From JADJWR01 sp964610575 (lineage in GTDB: Bacteria > Pseudomonadota > Gammaproteobacteria > Burkholderiales > Burkholderiaceae_F), in contig CAZSYX010000079.1 of NCBI GenBank assembly GCA_964610575.1, forward strand, positions 1 to 15,822: a DNA stretch of 15,822 bases, written 5' to 3'. A model generated the notes under the pieces. That model saw nothing but the letters and a program-made list of their open reading frames with translations. It was not told where the DNA came from and did no database searches. A program made the position numbers and the translations under genes. Positions 1 through 7,349 of this stretch are shown piece by piece; positions within the stretch are counted from its first letter, which is position 1; the number at the start of each line of letters is the position of its first letter.

Positions 1-1115
1 AGCGCCACTGCCAGCACGACCAGGCTCGGCAGCACGGCGATGGCCAGCGGCGGCCAGGTGTGCAGCAGGCCGAGATGGGCGAACAGCTTGTTCAGCATGT
101 AAAAGAGCACGCCGATCATCACGCCGGCGAAGATCTTCAGGCTGACGCTGCCCTGCCGCACGTGCAGGTAGGCGAACGGCAGCGCCAGCATCATCATCAC
201 GACGATCGCCAGCGGATAGAAGATCTTGTTCCACAGCGCGATCTCGTAAGGCTCCGTCTGCTGCCGGTTGGCGGACAGGTGCGCGATGTAGCGCACCAGT
301 TCCACCGCCGCCATCCTCTCCGGCTGCACCAGCAGCACGCCGAGGATGTTCGGCGTGATCGCCGATTCCCATTGCCGTTCCTTCATTCGCACGATCTCGG
401 TGCGCAACTCGGTCGGCGTCATGTCGGCCGCCGGCACCACCGGCAATCGCGTCTCGACCACGTCGGTGAGCTGCCAGTTCGGCGAGCCCTCCAGCGGCGC
501 GAACCGGCCGCTCGCCGCGGTGCCGATCGACAGCAGGCGGAAGTCGCGGTCGAACTCGAAGACCTTCCACTGGCTGGAGGTGCCGTCGGGCCGCACCACG
601 CCGACATTGATGAAGCGCCAGCGCTGCACCGCGCCGCTGGGGTCGCGGACAACGTCGCGCACCCACACGCCGGAGCGCAGCTTGCTGCTGATCATCCCCT
701 GCCCGCGCGTCTCGGCGCGCACTTCCTGCGCCTTGCGCTCCAGCACCGGCGCCACCAGTTCGCCGAGAAGATAGGCCAGGGCGACAAACACCAGGCCCAC
801 CCGGGCCACCGCGAGCGCCAGTGCGCGGGTGCTCATCCCCGACACGCGCATGATCGTGAACTCCGAGTTCGCCGCCAGCTGCGACAGCGCGAAAATGGCG
901 CCGATCAGCGCCGCGATCGGCATCAGCTCGTAGGTGCGCGACGGCAGCGACAGCGCCACGTAGGCGAGCGCCGCCGACAGCGTGTAGCCGCCGGGGCGCA
1001 GGTCGTCCATCTGCGCCAGCAGGTCGAAGAAGGCGAACAGCGCCAGCAGCGCGAACAGCATGAAAGCGGTGGCGCGCACCATCTCGCGCATCAGGTAGCG
1101 GCGCAGCGTCTTCAT
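1..1115 (-). CDS. lptG: LPS export permease LptG, 3' end cut by window edge
   Basis: LptG pairs with LptF in the inner membrane and, with the ATPase LptB, extracts lipopolysaccharide and feeds it to the LptC/LptA bridge. The frame is open from an ATG at 1115 to the left edge: 371 codons with no stop, so only a few C-terminal residues should be missing. It begins MKTLRRYLMREMV. Hydrophobic segments lie near residues 11-33, 50-75, 100-125, 299-318, 325-345 and 352-371. A hydrophilic stretch of about 170 residues between the third and fourth fits the periplasmic beta-jellyroll. This is the six-helix LptF/LptG (YjgP/YjgQ) layout. The start shares one base with the lptF stop (TGATG), so the two are probably co-transcribed and translationally coupled. 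Assignment as LptG rather than LptF rests on its second position and on the sequence MSTRALALAV after the second helix pair. Confidence is high. Confidence 0.93.
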   Translation of the reverse strand, partial: MKTLRRYLMREMVRATAFMLFALLALFAFFDLLAQMDDLRPGGYTLSAALAYVALSLPSRTYELMPIAALIGAIFALSQLAANSEFTIMRVSGMSTRALALAVARVGLVFVALAYLLGELVAPVLERKAQEVRAETRGQGMISSKLRSGVWVRDVVRDPSGAVQRWRFINVGVVRPDGTSSQWKVFEFDRDFRLLSIGTAASGRFAPLEGSPNWQLTDVVETRLPVVPAADMTPTELRTEIVRMKERQWESAITPNILGVLLVQPERMAAVELVRYIAHLSANRQQTEPYEIALWNKIFYPLAIVVMMMLALPFAYLHVRQGSVSLKIFAGVMIGVLFYMLNKLFAHLGLLHTWPPLAIAVLPSLVVLAVA

Positions 1116-2218
1116 CAGCTTGCTGCCCGGCGCGCCGTGATCCGGCGCGGAATCCAGCGCTGCCAGTAGACGCGGCGCGCGAACAGCAGCGCGACAAGCG
1201 CCGCCGCCAGCGCGTGCGTGACCCAGACGCCGATGCCGAAGGAAAGCCGCTCCTGCTGCACCCACGCCTGCACGATCGACATGCCGTTGTGGTACAGGAG
1301 GAAGACCAGCACGGCCACGATCAGGTTGGCCGAGCGGCCGACCCGCGGGTTGACGTGGCCGAGCGGAATCGCCAGCAGCGCCAGCAGCAGCGCCACCACC
1401 GGCAGCCCGGCGCGCCACAACAGTTCGCCGCGGTGAAACGGCGTCGGCTCGCGCAGCAGCAGCCGGGTCGGCTTGGCGCGCGCGTTCAGCTCGGCCAGCG
1501 GCGCATCCGGCCTGATGTCGAGGCGGATCGCATAGCGGTCGAACTCCAGCATCCGGTACTGCGGCTGGCCCGGCGTCCCTTCGTAGCGCCGCCCGTGAAG
1601 CAGCACCAGGTAGCGGTCGCCGTTGGGCTTGACCTCGATCACGCCCTCGCGGGCGACGATCACGCCCTCGCGGCCCTGGCTGCGGTGGCTGACGAAGAGG
1701 TTGCGCACCGTCCCGCCCTGCAGGTCGACCGATTCGACGAAGAACACGCGCTGCGCCCCGGAAGATTCGATGAAGCGTCCGGGCGCCACGCGGCTGACGT
1801 CGTCACGCTGGCGGAAGCGCTGCTTGCTCTCCTCGAGCTGCTGGCCCGCCCACGGCGTGATCAGCAGCGCCAGCACGGCGATCAGCAGCACGATCGGCGC
1901 GGAGAAGCGAAGCACCGGCCGGATCCAGGCGAGCAGGCTCTGCCCGGAGGCGAACCAGACCACCATCTCGGAGTCGCGATAGCTGCGCGACACCGTCATC
2001 AGGACGGCGATGAACAGCGTCAGCGCCAGCACGGTCGGCAGTGTGGTGAGCGCGGTCAGCGCCACCATCGCGAACACCGCGCCGCTGTCGACGGTGCCGA
2101 CCGCCGCCTGGCCGAGGATCCGCACCAGCGCCACCGAGAAGATGATCGAGAACAGCACGGTGAACACCGCGCCGGCGGTGCTCGACAGCTCGGCGACGAT
2201 CGAGCGCGAAAAGACCAT
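1115..2218 (-). CDS. lptF: LPS export permease LptF
   Basis: First gene of the lptF-lptG pair; the product is the partner half of the LptB2FG transporter that moves LPS out of the inner membrane. The predicted protein has 367 residues, close to the family's usual 360-370. Transmembrane segments are near residues 13-35, 47-73, 101-121, 270-287, 298-318 and 330-348, with the periplasmic domain between the third and fourth. The start at 2218 gives MVFSRSIVAELSSTAGAVF, which matches the usual LptF beginning. The frame stays open to an upstream ATG at 2251, but the extra 11 residues do not look like family sequence. Neither start has a good Shine-Dalgarno site, so the choice rests on homology. The gene is divergent from pepA, an order also known in E. 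coli (lptFG next to pepA-holC-valS). Confidence 0.94.
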   Translation of the reverse strand: MVFSRSIVAELSSTAGAVFTVLFSIIFSVALVRILGQAAVGTVDSGAVFAMVALTALTTLPTVLALTLFIAVLMTVSRSYRDSEMVVWFASGQSLLAWIRPVLRFSAPIVLLIAVLALLITPWAGQQLEESKQRFRQRDDVSRVAPGRFIESSGAQRVFFVESVDLQGGTVRNLFVSHRSQGREGVIVAREGVIEVKPNGDRYLVLLHGRRYEGTPGQPQYRMLEFDRYAIRLDIRPDAPLAELNARAKPTRLLLREPTPFHRGELLWRAGLPVVALLLALLAIPLGHVNPRVGRSANLIVAVLVFLLYHNGMSIVQAWVQQERLSFGIGVWVTHALAAALVALLFARRVYWQRWIPRRITARRAAS

Positions 2219-2281
2219 GGCAGGCAGTTTATTCGCCTCGCAAGCTCGCATGCGAATGATCGCCGCGGCGGACCCCGTCGC

Positions 2282-2287
2282 TATACT
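2282..2287 (+). promoter_or_regulatory. candidate -10 box for the pepA operon
   Basis: TATACT matches the sigma70 -10 consensus at five of six bases and lies in the only sizeable gap between divergent lptF and pepA. No convincing -35 hexamer is found 16-18 bases upstream. If used, transcription would start near 2294 and leave a leader of about 87 bases. That leader contains two short GC-rich inverted repeats, GCCCG/CGGGC at 2296-2306 and CTGCG/CGCAG at 2324-2337. No matching lptF promoter could be picked out on the other strand. Confidence 0.35.
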
Positions 2288-2380
2288 CGCGGCCAGCCCG
2301 CCGGGCCATGCGCCGGCCGCGCACTGCGGCCCCGCAGCAGGTTCGTCGAAAGCCCATAACGACCAGAAAGAGAGACATTC

Positions 2381-3871
2381 ATGGACTTCAGCACCCGCAC
2401 CGCCGCCGCCGACGCGGTCAAGGCAGACTGTGTCGCCGTCGGCGTGTTTGCCGAAGGCGAGCTGACTGCGCAGGCGCGCGCAGTCGATGCGGCCTCCAAG
2501 GGCGCGCTGCGCGCCGCCGTGAAGAGCGGCGACGTCACCGGCAAGCGCGGCAGCAGCGTGATGCTGCGCGCGCTGCCCGGTGTGGCCGCCGCCCGCGTGC
2601 TGATGGTCGGCCTGGGAAGCCGCAAGGAGTTCAGCGACAAGGCGTTCATCGAGGCCGTTCGCACGGCGGTGAAGAGCGCCGGCCCGGCGGTGAAGGAACT
2701 GGCCGTCGCTGCCGCCGACTGGCTGCCCGCCGGGCGCGACAGCCAGTGGCTGGCGCGCCAGCTGGTGCTGGCCGCGCGCGAAGCGGTGTTCCGCGTCGAC
2801 GAGCTGAAGAGCAAGAAGGAAAACGGCAACGGCGGGCCCGAGCGCGTCGTGCTCGTCTTAAGCGCGCGCGATGCGGCTGCCGAGCACGGCCTGGCGCAGG
2901 GCACGGCGATCGCCAACGGCGTGGAGCTGGCCAAGCGGCTCGGTAACCTGCCGGGCAACATCTGCACGCCGAGCTTCCTCGCCGACGAGGCTCGAAGGCT
3001 GGGTCGCAGCCACAGGCTCGGCGTCGAGATCCTCGACCGCAAGCGGATCGAGGCGCTGAAGATGGGTTCGTTCATGTCGGTGGGCAAGGGCTCGACCGAG
3101 CCGCCGCGGCTGATCGTGATGAAGTACGAAGGAGCCGGCGCCAAGGGCAAGGGCGCGGCGCCGATCGTGCTGGTCGGCAAGGGCATCACCTTCGATTCCG
3201 GCGGCATCTCGATCAAGCCGGCGAACACGATGGACGAGATGAAGTTCGACATGTGCGGCGCGGCGTCGGTGTTCGGCGCGCTGCGCGCAGCGGCCGAACT
3301 GAAGCTCAAGCTGAACGTGATCGGCGTGGTGCCAGCCTGCGAGAACCTGCCTTCGGGCACGGCCAGCAAGCCGGGCGACATCGTCACCTCGATGTCCGGC
3401 CAGACGATCGAGGTGCTGAACACCGACGCCGAGGGCCGCCTGATCCTGTGCGACGCGCTGACCTACGTCGAGCGCTTCAAGCCCGCGGCGGTCGTCGACA
3501 TCGCCACGCTGACTGGTGCCTGCGTGGTGGCGCTCGGCGACGTCAACTCGGGGCTGTTCAGCGCCGAAGATGCGCTGGCCGAAGAACTGCTGGCAGCGGC
3601 GAAGGCGGCGGTCGACCCGGCCTGGCGCCTGCCGGTGCAGGACGAGTACCAGGAATCGCTGAAGTCGAACTTCGCCGACATGGCCAACATCGGCGCGCCG
3701 GGCAAGGCTGGCGCCGTGACGGCCGCCTGTTTCCTGGCGCGCTTCACCAAGGCCTACCCGTGGGCCCATCTCGACATCGCCGGCACCGCCTGGAAAAGCG
3801 GCCCGGGCAAGAGCGCGACCGGCCGCCCGGTGCCGCTGCTGACCGAGTTCCTGATGCAGCGGGCCGGATAG
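2381..3871 (+). CDS. pepA: Leucyl aminopeptidase (M17 family)
   Basis: Cytosolic dinuclear-metal aminopeptidase that removes N-terminal residues, leucine preferentially, from peptides and helps recycle them; family members work as hexamers. The 496-residue protein has the variable N-terminal macro-like domain (about 1-165) and the M17 catalytic domain (about 185-490). The signature NTDAEGRL is at residues 347-354. By comparison with E. coli PepA, the metal ligands are K267 and D272 (in VGKGITFDSGG), D290, D349 and E351, and the catalytic residues are K279 and R353. All are present, so the enzyme should be active. The ATG at 2381 has a good Shine-Dalgarno stretch (AAAGAGAG, 2367-2374) six bases upstream. 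It is the first gene of the plus-strand set with holC, 44 bases before the holC start. In E. coli PepA also binds DNA (Xer recombination, carAB control); nothing here tests that. Confidence 0.96.
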   Translation: MDFSTRTAAADAVKADCVAVGVFAEGELTAQARAVDAASKGALRAAVKSGDVTGKRGSSVMLRALPGVAAARVLMVGLGSRKEFSDKAFIEAVRTAVKSAGPAVKELAVAAADWLPAGRDSQWLARQLVLAAREAVFRVDELKSKKENGNGGPERVVLVLSARDAAAEHGLAQGTAIANGVELAKRLGNLPGNICTPSFLADEARRLGRSHRLGVEILDRKRIEALKMGSFMSVGKGSTEPPRLIVMKYEGAGAKGKGAAPIVLVGKGITFDSGGISIKPANTMDEMKFDMCGAASVFGALRAAAELKLKLNVIGVVPACENLPSGTASKPGDIVTSMSGQTIEVLNTDAEGRLILCDALTYVERFKPAAVVDIATLTGACVVALGDVNSGLFSAEDALAEELLAAAKAAVDPAWRLPVQDEYQESLKSNFADMANIGAPGKAGAVTAACFLARFTKAYPWAHLDIAGTAWKSGPGKSATGRPVPLLTEFLMQRAG

Positions 3872-3915
3872 GCCGCCGCCGCTTTCTTCCTCGCCGCGCT
3901 GGCTATCATCCGGCC

Positions 3916-4350
3916 GTGCGCATCGATTTTCACTTCAACGTCGAGCACCGGCTGCAGTACGCGTGCCGGGTCGTTCGGCGTGCGCGTGCCGCGGACTGCC
4001 GCGTGCTGCTGTTCTCGCGCGATGCGGACCGTCTGGCGCGGCTCGATGCCGCGCTGTGGACGTTTTCGGCGCTCGACTTCGTGCCGCACGTTGCCGTCGA
4101 TTCGCCGCTGGCGGAACGCACACCGGTGCTGCTGACCTCGTCGCTCGACGGCAGCACGCCCGCCTGCCCGGTGCTGGTCAACCTCGACGATGACGTGCCG
4201 CCGGAACTGCCGTCGCTGCAGGGCCGGTTCGATCGCCTGATCGAGATCGTCTCGCGCGAGGACGACGACCGCCGCCGAGCGCGCGAGCGCTTCCGCATTT
4301 ACCGTGACGCCGGCTTCGAGCCGCAGGCGCACGACCGGAGCGCGGAATGA
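3916..4350 (+). CDS. holC: DNA polymerase III chi subunit
   Basis: Chi is the clamp-loader accessory subunit that, with psi, links the polymerase III holoenzyme to single-strand binding protein on the lagging strand. The product of 144 residues has the usual length and opens MRIDFHFNVEHRLQYACRVV, the typical beginning of betaproteobacterial HolC. Further family-like stretches are LWTFSALDFVPH, TPVLLTS and NLDDDVPPEL. The start is a GTG; the frame is open far upstream within pepA, but HolC homology begins at this codon. There is no Shine-Dalgarno site before it, whereas TATCAT ends seven bases upstream (see findings). It follows pepA, as in E. coli and most betaproteobacteria, and overlaps the next gene by an ATGA. 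Confidence 0.93.
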   Translation: MRIDFHFNVEHRLQYACRVVRRARAADCRVLLFSRDADRLARLDAALWTFSALDFVPHVAVDSPLAERTPVLLTSSLDGSTPACPVLVNLDDDVPPELPSLQGRFDRLIEIVSREDDDRRRARERFRIYRDAGFEPQAHDRSAE

Positions 4351-5033
4351 GCGAGGAGCCACCCGTGTCGCCGGCAACGAATACCGACTCCTTCGACGAT
4401 CCTGCCATCCCGCTGCTGACCGACCGCATCTTTCTGCCGGCGGTCGAGCTGGACACTGCCTTGCCGCCCTCGCTGGCGCCGGCCGCGCCCCCTGCGCCTG
4501 GGCAAGCAAGTGCACGCGAGGAGCCGCCGGCGGCCGTGCCGGAAGAACCCGCCTCGTTCACTGAAGAGCAGACTGCGGCCGCCGCGCACGAAGCCGAGGC
4601 CGCGAGCGTCGATGCCGAGGCAATGATCGAAGCCGAACTGGACCGCGACCTGGTCGCCGCCAGCGACGCCGATTTCGACGCCCTTCTCTCGGCTGAACAG
4701 CAACTCGGGGGCGGCGATGCGCAGGCCGAAGCCGCCGCCGTCGCGGCCGCCGAAGCACGGGGAACATCGCCCGCGACTGCGCCGGCGTTCGATCAGGCGG
4801 CGATCGAAGCACAGGGCGAAGCGCTGCGCACGGCCGTGCTGCAGCGGGTGGCCGCAAGGCTGCCCGAGCAGGTCAATGCCGCAGTCCGCGACCTGATGCA
4901 ACCGGCGATCGACCAGGCGATGGCGAAGCTCGGCGAAGAGGCCGAGGTCGCGCTGCGCATCACGCTGCAGGAACTCATCGCGCAGGTGCTGCGCGAGGAA
5001 CTGGAGCAACGGGCCAACCGGCCGCCGTCATGA
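4347..5033 (+). CDS. Acidic, low-complexity hypothetical protein coupled to holC
   Basis: Function not recognised. The predicted protein has 228 residues. Near the N-terminus is a short ordered-looking motif, DPAIPLLTDRIFLP (about residues 18-31). A long Ala/Glu/Pro-rich, strongly acidic middle (about 35-150) is probably disordered. The C-terminal 75 residues look helical and amphipathic (LQRVAARLPEQVNAAVRDL and LRITLQELIAQVLREEL). This plan, and the position directly after holC, resembles the DUF2486-type proteins of Burkholderiales; that is recall and inference, not a search result. The ATG overlaps the holC stop (ATGA) and has GGAG at 4337-4340 with good spacing, so translation is probably coupled. 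There is no signal peptide or membrane segment. A link to the replisome is suggested only by position. The stop overlaps that of the convergent protease gene. Confidence 0.8.
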   Translation: MSEEPPVSPATNTDSFDDPAIPLLTDRIFLPAVELDTALPPSLAPAAPPAPGQASAREEPPAAVPEEPASFTEEQTAAAAHEAEAASVDAEAMIEAELDRDLVAASDADFDALLSAEQQLGGGDAQAEAAAVAAAEARGTSPATAPAFDQAAIEAQGEALRTAVLQRVAARLPEQVNAAVRDLMQPAIDQAMAKLGEEAEVALRITLQELIAQVLREELEQRANRPPS

Positions 5034-7226
5034 TGCCCCGCCGGCCGCCTTGGCCGGCTGGAATTCCGGCACGCCGAACTGCCAAAGGAAGAACGACCAC
5101 ACGTCCGCCTGCTGCTGTTGCAGTTGGCGACGCGTGCCACCGGCGCCGTGGCCGGCGTCGTAGTCGAGCCGCAGCAGCACCGGCCGCTCGCCGCTGCGTG
5201 CAGCCGCCAGCCGGGCCGCGAACTTGCCGGACTGCCACACGTCGACGCGGATGTCGTTCACGCCGTGCACCAGCATCACTCCCGGATAATCGACGCCCTC
5301 GCGAACGTGTTCGTAGCTGCTCATCGCACGCAGCGCGTGGAACTCGTCCTCCTTCTTCACGGTTCCATACTCGGGAATGTTGGCAACGCCGTTCGGCCTC
5401 GTCTCGGAGCGGATCGTGTCGTGCACCCCCACCATCGAGACCGCGGCGGCGAACAGATCGGGCCGCTCGGTGATCGCGCGCCCGACGAGGATGCCGCCGG
5501 CGCTGCCGCCGTAGACACCGAGCCGCTCGCGCGCGGTGTAGCCGTTTGCGATCAGCCATTGCGCGGCGGCGATTGCGTCCTTCCAGGTGTTCGGCTTGGT
5601 CGACTTGAAGCCGGCCAGGCGCCACTGCTCGCCGTAGACGCCGCCGCCGCGCACGTGGGCCACTGCAAACACGCCGCCGCGCTCGAGCCAGGCATACAGC
5701 CGCGGCCCGAAGAAAGGATCTTCGGTGCTTCCGTAGGCGCCGTAGCCGTAGACGATGGTTGGATTGGACCCGTCGCGCTTCATTCCCTTGCGCGACAGGA
5801 TCGACAGCGGCACCAGCACGCCATCGTGGCTGCGCACCAGCACTTCGCGCGCCTCGATGTCGCCCGGCGCGTCGAAGGCGCCCTCGCGCACCAGCGACAG
5901 GCGCTGCGCCGGGCCGTCGTCCTTGCCCAGGAAGTACGGCTTCGCCACCCGTGTCCAGCCGCCGAGGGTCAGCACGACACCGTCGAGAGCCGGATCGGCG
6001 TTGGCGATGGAGATGCTGCCCTCAAACGGCATCGACACGGGGGCGGCATCGACCTTGTCGTCGCCGCGCAGGCGCAGCAGTTCGAGCGCAGCCCCCCGTC
6101 GTCGGGTGACGTATACCGCGTCGCGCGCCGCTTCCAGCGATACGATCACTTCGGCTCCGGTCGGCAGCACCGTCTCGGCGCGAACGATCTGCGGATCGGC
6201 CAGCGGCAGCCGCAGCAACTTGAACCGCGGCGCATCGGTCGCGGACTGCAGGTAGATCCAGTTGCCCGAGAAGGCGAGGTCGGTGACCGCGTCCTTGATA
6301 TCGACCACCTTGCGCCACCGCGCGGTTCCTTTCAGTGCTTCGGCCAGGTCGGCGAGGTAAAGCAGCCGGTAGCGCTCCACGCCGAGCGTGACGATCGCCG
6401 CCGCCAGCGGCTTGCCAGGCACCTGCATGACGTGGCCGCTGGCGTAGCCGGGCAGCCCGAGATCGGCATTCAGTGACGGGCTGAACATGCGGCGGTCTAC
6501 ACCGCCGGTCAGCGCGTAGTAATGGCGCGTCCGGTCGGCGAAGCGTTCGGTCGGCGGCAGCGACTCGTATCCCTCGCGCAGTCGCGAGTAGAAAAAGCCG
6601 CTGCCGTCGTCGAGCCAGCTGACCGCCGCATAGCGGATGCGGTCGATCGGCGCCACGACCTCGCGGCCGGACTCGACGTCCATCACGTGCAGCGTGCCGA
6701 TCTCGCTGCCGCCGACCTGCAGCGAATAGGCGACCAGTCGGCCGTCGGGCGACGGCGCATAGTCCATGATTGCCAGCGACTTGCCGTCCCTGGGGCCAAG
6801 TGCCTCCGGATCGACGAGCAGCGTGTCGGCACCATCGGCGCCTTGCCGCCAGAAGAGCCTGAACTGGTTGTCCTGCGGCTCGCGGCGCAGGAAGAACCAG
6901 CGGCCGGAGGTCGTGCGGCGGATCTGACTGACTGCGCCGCCGGCGGCGGCATCGATCTCGCGGATCCGTTCCAGCAGCGCCGTTCGACCCGGGATCCGAT
7001 CGAGGACCGAACGCGCCGTGTCGGACTGCGCGCGCATCCACTGCTGGACCGCCGGATCGGACGTGTTCTCGAGGAACCGGTAGGGATCGGCGACCGTCAC
7101 GCCCCAGAAGGTGTCGGTCACCGGCTGCGCGAGCGGCGGCGGCGGCGCCACACCGGTCGCGCCGGCGGCAGCACCCATCGCCGCACAGGTCAGCACCGCA
7201 GCAAGAAGATGTCGAACAGAGGTCAT
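5028..7226 (-). CDS. Exported prolyl oligopeptidase-like serine protease (S9)
   Basis: Predicted prolyl oligopeptidase-family enzyme that would cut short peptides, classically after proline, probably in the periplasm. The 732-residue protein starts MTSVRHLLAAVLTCAAMGAAAG, a likely Sec signal peptide of about 24 residues. The S9A N-terminal stretch (DPYRFLE) and a beta-propeller region follow, to about residue 440. The C-terminal alpha/beta-hydrolase domain has the triad S575 (GGSAGG), D658 (VNDIRV) and H693 (AGHGAGG), plus HVRGGGVYGEQW. Spacings of 83 and 35 residues between triad members fit the family. The frame is open another 465 codons upstream opposite valS, but signal peptide and homology start at the ATG at 7226. 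No clear Shine-Dalgarno site precedes it. The gene stands alone, divergent from valS and convergent with the holC-linked gene, and interrupts the usual holC-to-valS order. Substrate specificity is not known. Confidence 0.9.
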   Translation of the reverse strand: MTSVRHLLAAVLTCAAMGAAAGATGVAPPPPLAQPVTDTFWGVTVADPYRFLENTSDPAVQQWMRAQSDTARSVLDRIPGRTALLERIREIDAAAGGAVSQIRRTTSGRWFFLRREPQDNQFRLFWRQGADGADTLLVDPEALGPRDGKSLAIMDYAPSPDGRLVAYSLQVGGSEIGTLHVMDVESGREVVAPIDRIRYAAVSWLDDGSGFFYSRLREGYESLPPTERFADRTRHYYALTGGVDRRMFSPSLNADLGLPGYASGHVMQVPGKPLAAAIVTLGVERYRLLYLADLAEALKGTARWRKVVDIKDAVTDLAFSGNWIYLQSATDAPRFKLLRLPLADPQIVRAETVLPTGAEVIVSLEAARDAVYVTRRRGAALELLRLRGDDKVDAAPVSMPFEGSISIANADPALDGVVLTLGGWTRVAKPYFLGKDDGPAQRLSLVREGAFDAPGDIEAREVLVRSHDGVLVPLSILSRKGMKRDGSNPTIVYGYGAYGSTEDPFFGPRLYAWLERGGVFAVAHVRGGGVYGEQWRLAGFKSTKPNTWKDAIAAAQWLIANGYTARERLGVYGGSAGGILVGRAITERPDLFAAAVSMVGVHDTIRSETRPNGVANIPEYGTVKKEDEFHALRAMSSYEHVREGVDYPGVMLVHGVNDIRVDVWQSGKFAARLAAARSGERPVLLRLDYDAGHGAGGTRRQLQQQQADVWSFFLWQFGVPEFQPAKAAGGAS
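5040..5058 (+). terminator. candidate hairpin terminator of pepA-holC operon
   Basis: A perfect 7-bp inverted repeat, GCCGGCC (5040-5046) and GGCCGGC (5052-5058) with a five-base loop, begins six bases after the hypothetical gene's stop. No T-run follows, as often in GC-rich genomes. It lies inside the last codons of the convergent protease gene, so it may simply reflect Ala/Gly codons. The convergent arrangement with no intergenic space makes a terminator here plausible. Confidence 0.35.
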
Positions 7227-7276
7227 CGGATTCAATGGCAGTACATGCAGGGCGGCAAGCGTAGTGAGGATTCCCC

Positions 7277-7282
7277 TAGAAT
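7277..7282 (+). promoter_or_regulatory. candidate -10 box for valS
   Basis: TAGAAT matches the sigma70 -10 consensus at five of six bases and lies in the 123-base gap between the divergent protease gene and valS. No clear -35 hexamer is seen at the right distance. valS would need a promoter of its own here, because the gene before it is on the opposite strand. No T-box, attenuator peptide or strong hairpin was recognised in the gap. Confidence 0.3.
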
Positions 7283-7349
7283 TCAAAGCCGGCTCGACAC
7301 CGTCGTCATGTGAGTGCCGCAAGCTCATCCACCTTTCCCCCTTCTCGCC

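Noticed and set aside
60..2359. Long plus-strand frames opposite lptG and lptF.
   Set aside because: Compositions are dominated by Arg, His and Gln, typical of antisense shadows; the minus strand carries clear LptG and LptF.
2288..2380. Two short inverted repeats in the pepA leader as a possible riboswitch or attenuator.
   Set aside because: Arms are only five bases, there is no T-run or known riboswitch core, and such GC-rich repeats arise often by chance here.
2858..3769. A 303-codon minus-strand frame opposite pepA.
   Set aside because: It lies wholly within an intact M17 aminopeptidase and shows only shadow composition.
7176..7226. A cysteine in the protease signal peptide (VLTC) that could be a lipobox.
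   Set aside because: The -1 residue is Thr rather than Gly, Ala or Ser, and a longer hydrophobic stretch follows the Cys; a Sec signal peptide fits better.
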